Part shown: positions 36,647-48,256 of the stretch, one piece after another
How the letters are laid out: every line of letters begins with the position of its first letter
Numbering within the stretch: position 1 is the stretch's first letter
NCBI GenBank assembly: GCA_037074765.1
Contig: JBAMDO010000015.1
Location: 62,001-126,000, forward strand
Reading direction: 5' to 3'
Length of the DNA: 64,000 bases
Source: Mansonella perstans
Taxonomy: Eukaryota; Nematoda; Chromadorea; Rhabditida; Onchocercidae
Position numbers and translations under genes: made by a program
Notes under the pieces: model-generated
The model's database searches: none
Seen by the model: only the letters and a program-made list of their open reading frames with translations
Told to the model about the DNA's origin: nothing

Positions 36647-39600
36647 TCAGTAAAGTTCAATGAGATTAAATACTTTATCAGTACTTGTTGATCCGATTGA
36701 TCTTCTGACAGCTGAAACAAAATATAATTGATATAATACATTGTGAATTGTTTACGAAACAAAAATTGACTTTTTGTTACATAATATTGACGTTAAAAAA
36801 AACTTTTTTCAAAAATTGACTTTTAATTTAATTCGCACACTGGGAAAACTCGAGTACATTTTTTAAAAGCAAATAAAAATAAACAAATAGTATCTAATTA
36901 AACAGGGGTATTGTTCAGATGATTAAACCTCAGAAAAATCAAAACAGAGGATTTATTAAAAGGAGTTTAAATATTTTAGAAAAAGACTCACGTAAAACTA
37001 ATTTTTCGGTGCCATTGAAGCACTTTTCTTCAATGTCATCGAAAAGCAGCAGCCTAGATTGCTCGATGAATTTGATAACATCGCAATATTTAATCGAACC
37101 CTCACATCCAGGCGCAAATTTAGTTATATCTCTTGGATCCTCGTTCCATTCATTTGCGTACAAAACCTTAACAATATTTGATCCTTATGTTACTAAATTT
37201 TTCCATTTAAGCAATCAAATCACAGGATTGCTATCATCTAGGATCAGCAAAAGGAAGCCTATTAGTGTAAATTTGATGTGATCATGTCAAAAATCGCCAA
37301 TTTAATCACTTGAAGTGCTGAGAACACTTCCTCTGTTTTCTTTTTGATGTTACAAATAAAATGAGCCTAACTTTCATTTTCTGTGAATTACCGACTAGCC
37401 AAATTTCAAATGCAATATTGGCTCCAAAACCAATTAAAGGAGGTTTGCCCAAAATAGAATCTATATCACTGAATGTCGATAACAGTGCGGCAATTGTCAT
37501 ATCATGCTGAAAACGAGAGTCCTTATTATGAGACATTTAATATTTGAATGGCTGGGCTCAATGGTTTTCTTCAAAATTTAAAAAAAAATTTCTTTCCCAT
37601 ATATCTTGTTTCTATTATTACATGAGACAAAATCACTGAAGAAAACTTGCTGCTGATAGTCCGTAAAATTTTTCGTCACAAGAATCAACTGGTTTCCAAT
37701 CTGGATAATTCATTTTACATGCAATTCGACTAACAACGCCACGAAGAGAACTTCCACCTTTAAAAATGAATTTTAGAATATCGAAACTTTCTGTATATTT
37801 CAAGCGTTACAGAAATGACTTGTTTATAGGAATAGAAAACAAAAATAGAAATTAATTGATTTTGAATGCAATTCCATGTATGCAAGTACTGCCGGACAAT
37901 CAGAAGTGGTAGTAATTTTCCATATTATTAATGAATCATAACGTAAAAACACTTTAAGTTACAAGATAGTTGCAGTTTCAAGTAGAAAAATTTAATTTCA
38001 TATTGAAATGCATACCTCGAATCATTTGAAGAAATTTATTATAGTATCTTCCTAAACCAAATCTCGCTTCTACGCCACTCCAACTCAAAAATTTCAATTT
38101 TTCATATAACTTTTCATCCTTCAACCAGTCTGGTATTACTAAATCATGCGCCATCTGAAAACTTTTTTTCCTTTTTTCAGTTGTATGATAATTAAGTTTG
38201 ATTACTTTTTGGAGTTTATGCTTGAATGCAGAAAGAATAATTACATAAAATGTTAAAATATAAAATTTTTTTAAAAATAAAAAATTTGGCAACTGGCATC
38301 TTACTACCTTTACATTTTAATAAAGTCCATAGAGTTGGTCAACCCTTATCTAATGAGATATGTAGTGCAACTTACAATATTTATAAATTAATAGATTAGT
38401 TAGTATTAATCGTAATGTAAGTCATGCATGGAGCATGAAACAGAAACTATAAAATCAATTTTTTAGCTTGAAGCAGGTCAGATGAAGAAACTCAATCACC
38501 AGGCAATTGAGAGTATCAAATAAAATATACGGTTCACCATCAAAATTCAATTCTCGCTGCATCAATTCGTATACTTCCTAAAATTTGTTGACTTATAACA
38601 AGTATGGTTTAAAATTCAAAAATTAAAAATTATCATTTGGATATGATAAACTGTCAACGATAGTATACCATTTTTTTTTAAATATTTTAATTTCTTTTTT
38701 TAAATTCGAAAATTGTTCATGAGCTTACGCTGAAGTTTTCTCGCAAAAGAAATGCTCCATTCAGATTCTTGAAAAACTGATTTGCAACAGGACAATCAAA
38801 AAACGGATTACCAGCCTGAAATGATAATCATGATTTGAAATTGATTGCGAAGAAAATTAATTTTCATAAATAGTACCGTATCAACGTCGGTCGTTAGCTC
38901 AACGTTAACTTTTACGTCAGGAAAAGACATTCCTTTTAAAACATGTTGCGCAGTTTTGATGGTACGAAGAACATCCGTACTACGAATATAAATCTGTAAA
39001 TAATGTTTTGATTATTGCATCGCATTGAATGATTTATTACTGATCATCAGAAGTTTCCATTAATTTCAGGGACATGAGAGCTGGAGATATTAGGAAAATG
39101 TATTGGTAAACCGGTGACAGATTAATGATTGTTTGAGAGGTAGGAGTGAAAAAAGAAGAAATGGACCGCACTTGTTTCGATGTGATGTTTCTAGAGTGAA
39201 TGTAACGACGTTGTAGCAATGAACCCAAATGTTCAGCTTGTTCAGCACCCATCTATAAATAAAAAATTAGAATTTTAGCTCTTCAGTATTTTAAAAGAGC
39301 AATTTAAAAGACGAATAAATATGAATCAAAAACAATGAGTCACAACTGAATTGTTAAAGCTTACTTTCGTTAAATGTCCAATACCTTGTGGAAAGGCTAT
39401 CATATATTTTTCGGTAAAGTTTGGAAAATAGTGTACAGGTCCTCGATCACCATGTCGCCAAATCTATAAGTAATTTGAACGTTAATTTCATACCTAATAG
39501 CTTAATTTTTTTTGAGACACAATATTATTGAATCCATATGAGACATTGTTGAAGCTTCACTTTAAATTTGATCTAGAATATTTAAAGATTTCAGAAAAAT

Positions 39601-40136
39601 CTTGGCAAAATAAAACAGATAAGTATACAGCTTTTCATATCAAATTATTCTATCGTTTTTTTTTCGAGTAAATCTGAATGATCAAGGTTATGCACCAACC
39701 ACATTAGTGTAAATAAGTTCGGGACGAGAATAGAATAACAAATAGTACGCAGCAGCTGCAACAAAAAATAATATTATCACGATAACAGCGATAAAAATAA
39801 GGGCTTTTTTAAAATTCCGCTCGCAGCAAGATTCATGTTGCTTTGGAACAGTATCATCTTCCTCAGGTTCTATTCGCACTACTTTTCCGCCGACCTGATC
39901 GCTGCGACCTTCTAAATTGAGAGAATTAAATTTGAAATTCATTAGGAAATAATTGGAATAAAGGTCAAACATTAAGTATAATGCCGAGTGTTAGAAATTA
40001 GACCTAAATGAACTTCTTTCAACGGATAAATTTTTGATTTGTTTCCAGTGAGTATATTGTTATTATCATTGCCCTTATCAGATAACTTTTGTTGATTTGG
40101 TTCCACAGTTACTGGATCCACAATTGCCGTTGACAT
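36647..40136 (-). CDS. Membrane-anchored histidine acid phosphatase
   Basis: A branch-2 histidine phosphatase that hydrolyses phosphomonoesters at acid pH, predicted to face the lumen or cell exterior. Twelve exons join in phase to 475 aa: 40004-40136, 39700-39911, 39365-39463, 39172-39252, 38877-38993, 38729-38815, 38500-38577, 38016-38154, 37651-37757, 37372-37506, 36992-37166, 36647-36711. The N terminus has no signal peptide; instead a cytosolic stretch of about 80 residues precedes one membrane span (about 81-104, ALIFIAVIVIILFFVAAAAY), suggesting a type II anchor. The active-site motif WRHGDRGP sits at about 117-124 and the proton-donor pair HD at 352-353 (YGLSAHDMT). An RST motif (IYIRSTD) and PDW are also present. 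The HD motif is restored only if the intron after 37651 is spliced with a GC donor. The ATG lies two bases after a TTTTCAG acceptor. Confidence 0.92.
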
Positions 40137-40137
40137 T

Positions 40138-40146
40138 CCTGAAAAT
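40138..40146 (-). promoter_or_regulatory. Probable trans-splice acceptor of the phosphatase gene
   Basis: Reading the minus strand, ATTTTCAG is followed by GA and then the ATG. An acceptor this close to the start codon, with no upstream exon visible, is the usual signature of spliced-leader addition in nematodes. A cis-spliced 5' UTR exon is the alternative. Confidence 0.55.
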
Positions 40147-43100
40147 TTCATTGAAATGTTTAAATCATTACTGATAAAAATGGTTCCGGTATATCTGTAT
40201 ATGTGCAGTTTAAATAAAATCCAAAAATTCGAAGTGAGTATTTTTCAAACATTTTAGTTAATCATCAGAAAGTCAAATGTATGTGGATAAGCGTGTTTTA
40301 GTAGTTTTTTAGTAAATACTGCAGTTCTGCGAAACAACTTCTTAAAACTAAATCTTCAGGGTAAGGTAGAATTTTAAATGTTGAATTGTAAAGACGATTG
40401 GATCTTCAATCTTTTGTGACAAATTCATTTAAAGGGGAACAACTGCAAATGCAATAAAAACAAAGTATATTTTTCTCCTCCTACAAAAGAACTTTGTTGG
40501 ATATCTTTTAAAATTAACGACATTTAGAGATTTTCTCAATCTTTGACAATTAATTAAAAAATCTTGAAGAGAAAATGTACGAAAGAATTAAAATGTTATC
40601 ATTAGTTGCTTTAAAAATAAACGACGAGAAGGTTAAAAGCCAATTAGCTGGATATTTATAATGCTTGATGACATATTATTCTTCCAGGAGAGATTTACCG
40701 AAATCGGAATATTTAGAGTATCTCACCATCCTACTGTACTGCCTGCAACAATTCTGTTCGTTCTTAATTAATCTTTTTGCACCCGCATGAAATGCAACAT
40801 ATACAAATAGAGTTTGTAGTAGAACATGATAAGAACAAGAAAAGGTCAGGCAGGTAAAATTTGATCGGATGAAGAACAAACTATCAAATCTTACTGATAA
40901 AGTGAAAAAAGCTTTGACTTTTCATAGATAATATTATAATTTGTGCAATCATGAGTTTAATATTTTGACTTAAAATCTAAAAGTTCGACAATTTTCCACA
41001 AAATTTTTTAGAACTTTACATGCAAAGGATCCTACTCGCATTGGAAAAGGTAAAGTAAAATAAATGTCCTTCTTCATTTAATTATGACATTAAAATAACC
41101 CATAAAACGAGTATGAACCTCTTAAAGAACATTTTGGAAGCATTCATCAAATTTTTGAAATTTTTCTTTTTGTGAAACTTCCAAACATTTTGAAAATTTA
41201 AGAATAAGTTTTCGGGATTGATTCTATTCATTACATCAAAAAAAAATTCTCTTAAAAAAGTGATAATTTATTGTGATTGAAAAAAAATTTCTTCATTGTA
41301 ATTCATTGTATTTCGCTATAAAACAAGCGTGACGAAAATTCAATAAGGCGGAGACTCACCTTTTCAATGAAGCTTGAAGCGTTGCGATGTAAGGGATATA
41401 TGATCATAAAAAATGGGAAATTGATGTTAACAACTTTCGCTAACAAGGAAATAGTTTGATTGAAAAGTATTTGTTCAGTATGGGGTGTTTGTTCAGTATG
41501 TGGGATGGTCAGTATGTGGGATGAAGTATTGTTATTAATGCATTGAAGAAATTTTGTTTGTAATGGCTTTACAAATAATTCGTAAAAAAATCTAAAGTTA
41601 GCAAAGAAATTGTTCAAGCTAGTAATAATATCGTTGAACATAATGCTTTTACATTTTTTGATACAGCAAACTTTGGTCTAGATTTAATTTCTCACATTTA
41701 AATTGCTTGGATGGAACTTTATAAAACTTAACGTTAATTTTTTGATTATGATATATTACAAATATAGATATCAGATACAAGCTTGTGAATGGTAAATTTG
41801 TGAACAGAAAGGTTAATGCATTGAAATAAAAAAGTATAAGTTCAAAATTATTAATTGAAGAAAAAACAGTGATTGGAACGATTGCTGATCGGAGCAAATG
41901 AAACTTACAATAGTAGTTTTTCATGGTAATATTTATAATAATTGAATAGCAGCAGTTCAATTCAATTTAGTGTATTTGTTACTGTGAAAAAAACAAGATT
42001 TATTGCAAAATATAAAAAAAAATATTTTGACAATATCTATTATAAATATGCTGACATTGTAAATGATTTGAAAGTTTAACTCAAATTGATCTTTGGTCAG
42101 TTTTTTGCTAAAAATTAAAAATTGTATGAATGTGACATTTACACAATTTTATTAGATATCATAAATTTGGCGACAAAAATTGTTGTAAACATATAAAAAG
42201 TGTGTAATACGTGTAATATTAATATGAAGAAAAGAAGAATGGGAAGAGAAAGAAACAAGTGGCTAATACGACATCTAATATGTACTTCGTTTTATTTCAA
42301 CAAATATAAATTACCTGGTAATAGAAGAGTAAGAAGGAAATGATATTGAAACGGTGAGAAATACTTTCCTATTTAATATAGCGGAAATAGGGTGCAAATA
42401 TAATATATAAAAAGTAATGCGGATGTTGTGAGGACATTTCAAGCACAATCATTCCACTGGAAATGATTAGTTTAGTTTACTTTCAAAAATCAAATTTAAA
42501 TTAGTTTCAAAAAATGATCAATTAGTAACAATTATCAGCAAACAAAAATTTGCCCTCTAAATGAAAGAATGAAATTCAATTAATGAGAGCAATTTTTGAC
42601 CGTAAAACTTATCATATTAAATTACTTCAACAAACGAAAACAAGACAGTTTTGTAAAAATGAAATTTTTCAAAAACATTTCTGTTTTCAAAAATAAAAAT
42701 GAACAGCATCAGTCGTTTTGACACACTATGAGAGAAGTAAAGTTGTCACGATAATTGTCAAAACACAAAACATTAATTAATTCATTGAATGCTATAATAA
42801 CTGTTATGATTCACCCTGTTATACAAAATCGAATACTCAGATAGGTTTCGAATTTTGAAGTATTATCTCAAAATACTATTTAAAATAGTAACTCCTAATA
42901 GAACTGTATGTATGCTGCTATCTATACCATCAAAATATTTAAATTTTGCTTCGAATTTGCTTTATGAATGAGTAAGCGCAGATCATCAGAAAGATAATGT
43001 TTCCAATTTCAAAATTCAAACAGAAGATAAACGAGAAAGTCAAATTTGCTTTTATATTGATGCTAACAATAATATTTACTTCAGGTTTCAGAGCGGATAA

Positions 43101-43280
43101 AAGATAGTTTGAGTTCCAACAAACATACAAACGCTTCTATAAAATTTGAATTCATCACATAATAATGAAAAAATACCCAAATATAACGCAGCAAAATTAC
43201 AAGTATTCAATGACGAAATTGCAAACTTATTGGAAATGAGATATCCAAACTGGAAAAATATTTATGATGGAATGCAAAAA
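40147..43280. other. Gene-poor AT-rich region
   Basis: Upstream of the phosphatase gene. I see no exon with a family signature on either strand. The open frames at 40676-40879, 41303-41641 and 41649-41960 are low-complexity, Phe/Ile/Asn-rich and look like chance. A small direct repeat (CAGTATGGGGTGTTTGTTCAG / CAGTATGTGGGATG) lies near 41475-41523. Confidence 0.5.
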
Positions 43281-45600
43281 TTAAATTGAAGACAAAAAAA
43301 GGTTAAAGTCCAAAAATAGAAAAAAATCAAAAAAAAAAAATAGTTGTAGAATTGAAAAAGAGACCACCAAAAAATAAATGAGCAATGAGCAAAACAGAGA
43401 TGAGTGGCTGATCATTACAGTGATGTAGAAAAATAATTACATAAATTGCTGTTCTTTGCTTGTAACAGTGATCTTAGACCATCAGTTCCAAGCAAAGGTC
43501 AATCATTTTTTTGTCAAATACATCTTTATGAAGCAGATGAAAGATAAAATTTAGTTATTAAACTTTGTTTCACAATATTGGAATTGAAAGTTGAAAAAAA
43601 AAATATTCTAGTAAGAAGAAAAAAGTATTCCAAGTATCCAAATGTTTATAAGATATGTAGCAATTAGCTCTTGCGGGGAGTTTAGTATTGCCATGGCAAT
43701 ACACTTGTTTAATTAATTAAGCACGTACTAGAGGGACTTTTTTCAATCTCTCTTGCACGAGTTCAATGCTTCCTATTATTTTGTAGAGTCGTAGTACTTA
43801 CCTCAATAATTGTTTTGAAAATTTAATTATAAGAAAAGAATTATAACAGAGTAGCTAACGTATTCTTTGATGTTGATGAACTGAGTTTGAAACACACACT
43901 ACGTAATAGTAAATTTTAATTGTTGCCCAAATAATAGAGTAGAACAACTGTACGAAATATGGCAGAATTAATACAACAGAAATCAAACAGTGGAATCAAA
44001 GAGAAATACGAATGTATTGATATTGTAATTAATACAAAAGGCGATTGATGTTGCCAAATGAAGAGTTAAAGTGCACTATAAAAACAAGAATAAGAATAGT
44101 AGTAAAAATGAATGTAGTGGTTTCCTAGAACTATTTAAATTGAAGACAAACAAAGTTAAAGTCCAAAAATAGAAAAAAATCAAAAGAAAAATATTCGAAG
44201 AATTGAAAAAGAAACCACCAAAAAATAAATGAGCAATGAGCAAAACAGAGATGAGTGGCTGATCAGAACAATAATGTAGAAAAATAATTATATGAATTGC
44301 TGCTCTTCTCTGCTTGTAACAGTGACCTTTGACCATAGAAGTATGTCACAATCAAATCATAAACCACATACAACTTTTCACTCACTTTTCTCATATAACC
44401 CCAATCAATTTCAAGCAAAGGTCAATCATAAGATGAAATTTAGTTATTGAGCTTTGTTTCGTAGTACTGGAACTGAAAGTTAAAGAAAAAATATTCTATT
44501 TCTATTATTGTATAGAGGTCATAGTGCTTATCTTACCTCAATAATTTTTTCCTGGAAAATTTGTTAATTATAAGAGAAGAATTGTAATAGAATAACTTAC
44601 GTTTTCTTTGATGTCGATGAGCTGAATTTGAAACACATACAGCCCTTGTTATCCAAATGCCCAATAATAGAGAAGAACGATGCAACATAAATCAAATAGT
44701 AGAATCAAGGAATAATACGAATGAAGTAGTAATGTATTGATATTGTAATTAGTACAAAAGGCGATTGATTTTGTCAACTGAAGAGTTAAAATGCATTATA
44801 AAAACAAGAATAAGAATAGCAGTAGAAGTGAATGTGTGATTTCCTAGAACTAATTAAATTGAAGACAAACAAAGTTAAAGTCCAAAAATAGAAAAAAAAA
44901 ATTAAAAGAAAAATATTCGAAAAGTTGAAAAAGAAACTACAAAAAAATAAATGAGCAGTGACAAAACAGAGATCAGTGGTTGATCAAAATAATGATGTAG
45001 AAAAATAATTATATGAATTGCTCTTCGCTGCTTGTAACAGTGACTTTAGACTACATAAGTATGTAACAATCAAATCAGAAACCGCATACAACTTTTCACG
45101 TCATTTTTTTCACATAGAACCCAATCAGTTCCAAGCAAAGGTCAATAATTTTTTTGTCAGGTATATTTTTATGAAGCAGATGAAAGATGAAATTTAGTTA
45201 TTGAATTTTGTTTCACAATATTGGGATTGAAAGTTGAAGAAAAAAAAATATTCTAGTTCTATTATTGTATGGAGGTCATAGAGGTCTCACCTTAATAATC
45301 TTTGTTTGGAAAATTTGTTGATTATAAGAAAAGAATTGTAATAGAGTGACTTACGTATTGAGCTGAATTTGAAACACATACAGCCCTTGTTGTTCAAATG
45401 CCAAATAATAGATTGGAACGATACAACATAAATCAAATTGTAGAATCAAAGAGTAATGAGAAGAAAGCAGTAATGTATTGATATTTTATAATCAATACAA
45501 AAGGTGATTGATGTTACCAAGTGAAGAGTTAAAGTACATTATAAAAGAATAAGAATAGCAGTAGAAGTGAATATAGTGGTTTCCTAGAACTAATCACAAT
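43281..45600 (+). repeat. Three-copy tandem repeat with 0.72-0.85 kb units
   Basis: TTAAATTGAAGACAAA...GTTAAAGTCCAAAAATAGAA begins at 43281, 44135 and 44854 (spacings 854 and 719). Each copy runs in the same order through GAAAAAGA(A/G)AC(C/T)AC, AAATAAATGAGCA, GATGTAGAAAAATAATTA, CTTGTAACAGTGA, AAGCAAAGGTCAAT, GAAACACA and TTTCCTAGAACTA. Copies 2 and 3 share a segment of about 75 bp (for example 44338-44420) that copy 1 lacks. Copy 1 has its own insertion at about 43615-43770. No open frame runs through it, so it looks like a non-coding satellite-like duplication. Confidence 0.85.
43685..43702. repeat. 18-bp perfect palindrome
   Basis: GTATTGCCATGGCAATAC equals its own reverse complement. 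It sits inside the segment present only in the first copy of the tandem repeat. Confidence 0.9.
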
Positions 45601-47226
45601 TACAGGAAGTTTATACAAGCAGATTGTTCACAAGGAATTAGCTAATCAGATTATTAAGAGTTACAAATAACGCAGTTCTGAAAATTAGAATGCTACTAAT
45701 AAACTAAATTTACGGGAATAAACTCAAATACATGATTTTTCGAAAAAAAAACAACGAATCATAAAATTCTTACTTTCGTGGTAATGGCACTACTTCACGA
45801 ACTCGAAAAAAAATATATTGACATAACTGTTCTAGTTTTTCTTTCGACAAATATTTTACACGAAGTATTTATCGCACCTTGCCATTCAACATCTCTGATC
45901 TGACAACAAGTACTTGTAATCGCCATAATTTTGCTCTAAAAAATTTAAAGTAATCAATTTATACCATAACTTCTTAGAATATATTATTTGCATTAAATAT
46001 CCTTTGTCATTATTTTGAAAAAAAATTCATTATAATCAGCTACTAAGACTAAGTGCTGCGCTGATCACAAATTCGTTATTAGATAAGCAAAAAATTTTAA
46101 TTTCAGTAGATATTTTAATCGGAATTAAAAAGCACAGGAAAAAAATCAGCTTACTCTTGAATAATATCATATATTCTTCTTCGGCTGATTTGCGAATCAA
46201 TCAATTCCTTATTCTGACCAAAGTCGATATAAAAGTTCAATTAGCAATTGCGAACTTTCTGACTAATTGATATCAGAACTTAACGCTATTTGTTCAAATT
46301 TGTTCGGATATTTTCTACATATGTAAATCCAGCTAATAGTTCTCATAGTTACTGTTTGTTCATGTTTTATATGAATAGGGATACTGTACTTATGTACGGA
46401 TCCTTCCATAGCTGGAAACACAGTTTCATAGTTTTTATGTGTCTATATGTACTTGGTGATCATAACAACGAATAAAAAAGTTATATTCAATTTCAACGTA
46501 AAATCAATATTATTAAGCAGAAACAGTGGCATGTAAAAACATCAGTTTAAATTCCCTATCTCGTTTGAGATGAAAAATTTTTGAATTAATTCTACAAATT
46601 TGATATTTTCATCATTTCAAGTGAGTCAATTTTCAAAGAATGATTGTTGAAGCACTGTAGAAGTCGCTATTTTGCATTTTTAAATCAAATGTTTTGAGAT
46701 GTTTGAGACGAGATGACATTTGCAGTATGATCACATCCTACAAGAAGGAAGAAAGAAGCGTCAAATTAATTCGTTTATTATATAATCGGAAAATAGTATA
46801 TTAAATAAAGCCAAGTAGAGTAGCAGAAGAAGAAGAAGTATTATCGTAGTCCTGAAGTACCTATCTCTCTTCGGTCCTTCCTTAATGAGCATCACTTCCT
46901 TTCTCCTTTTAAGGATAATATTATATAACGATGTGATCGATTCCGAATCGTATCAAAATTTCCCATTCTATTCAAGTATTTCAAGAATCGTTAATGTAAA
47001 CATGGCGGTTAGCAAAAACACTTCAGCCATGTGTTAATAACTTTTTTTGGTTTACTTATTAGATTTGCATAATATTCTTGATAGTAGCATCAATTACGAT
47101 GCTCACAAGTGGTTTTTTCCAATGATATATAATAAAGTTAATGTAAGATAGTTGAAAACAATATCATAGATTTCCCTTCTCTTTCAAAAACAAAAAGCTA
47201 TTATCACAAATTCATTAAATTAGTCC
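45601..47226. other. Gene-poor region between the tandem repeat and the DM gene
   Basis: No gene recognised. A purine-rich run (about 46815-46840, AGCAGAAGAAGAAGAAGTA) is the only visible low-complexity feature. The 47840-47990 stretch further right is less AT-rich than its surroundings and may belong to the DM gene's upstream control region. Confidence 0.45.
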
Positions 47227-47520
47227 ATGAAGATTATATCTGAACTAAGTTTCGTTCATCAAAACAGAAAACCATTGCTATTTGGAATCAAGAACTGTTT
47301 AGATGAAGTACTACATGAGATAATGGGATATCAGGAGATAGAGGATCGCAATGTTGGAATTTCTTCCAGTAAGCAAAATGCATTTGACAAAATGCATTTG
47401 ATATCTGAGTTCGATTCGAAAGAATATTCGAATCATTCTATAAGAAACCTTGCAATTCTAGAAACAGGATATTCTAGAAACAAGTTATGTCTTCCTAACT
47501 TCAAAATACTGCGAAACTAA
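47227..47520 (+). CDS. Orphan 97-codon open frame, function unknown
   Basis: An uninterrupted frame from ATG to TAA of hydrophilic, non-repetitive composition (for example CLDEVLHEIMGYQEIEDRN). It lacks the Phe/Ile/Asn bias seen in chance frames nearby. It has no domain I recognise, no signal peptide and no membrane segment. It lies 0.7 kb upstream of the DM-domain gene on the same strand. It could be a small single-exon gene, an alternative 5' exon, or chance. Confidence 0.25.
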   Translation: MKIISELSFVHQNRKPLLFGIKNCLDEVLHEIMGYQEIEDRNVGISSSKQNAFDKMHLISEFDSKEYSNHSIRNLAILETGYSRNKLCLPNFKILRN

Positions 47521-48256
47521 AGTAGCATCAAACTGATTTGTGAAATTCAACCAGCAATTGTGAATGAATTCTTTATTAGCTGTTATTTATCAGACGAATC
47601 AATAGAAATACATACAGTATGATAGTTTTTATTGGATTTTTGAAATAAAATTCATTTGCATATGTTGAATTGTTCGAGAATTTGTTAAATTTAACTAAAG
47701 AGTTGAAATTTTTTTTAAATTTCTAAAAATTTATGCGATTAAATCTATGACAAGAGTTAATATAGAATTAATATAATTCTGTTTCATCATTTTTCATTGG
47801 GAAACCTGCAACGACAGTATTTTCGGAGCGATTGAAAAAGGAATTGATATCTTAGTAAACCAATAATGTAGCGAGCTGTGGGCGTGCCTTACTTAGCTAC
47901 AGATGCTCTTGAGTGAATCATCATTAGTTTCAATCATTTTTCATTGCCTGGGCAGCATCTTGCATCAGAAGATTAGAGGACCTTGGATATTTTGTTATTG
48001 GTACTATGAAGTTTGTTCAAAGCAGGAAATTTTTTTTAGAAACTCTGGCAGAGTTAATTTTAGAACAAAATAAATTATAATATTTTTATTCGCCTTTTAA
48101 TCTGTGCACTATTTATTTAATTATTTAAACATTTCTATTTGATTTAATCAATTTTTTTTTAGTAAAAAATAAAATTTAAATTTTAACAATCACTTTTTTA
48201 AGATTACTAATCGATATCTATTTTGAAATCCATTCAAGATTTAGATCGCACTGGAA
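47521..48256. other. Upstream region of the DM-domain gene
   Basis: Non-coding as far as I can see. Around 47840-47990 base composition rises above the local AT-rich level (GCGAGCTGTGGGCGTGCC near 47872), which may mark a promoter or enhancer. A polypyrimidine TTTTTTTTTAG near 48162 could be a trans-splice acceptor about 95 bases before the ATG. Confidence 0.35.

Noticed and set aside
36439..36762. Minus-strand open frame of 107 codons
   Set aside because: It overlaps the last phosphatase exon in the wrong frame. The in-phase reading ends at 36647 and explains the conserved splice site.
44076..44336. Minus-strand open frame of 86 codons, Phe/Leu-rich
   Set aside because: It is the reverse reading of the A-rich tandem repeat (copy 2). 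The other copies carry indels that break it, and composition is low-complexity.
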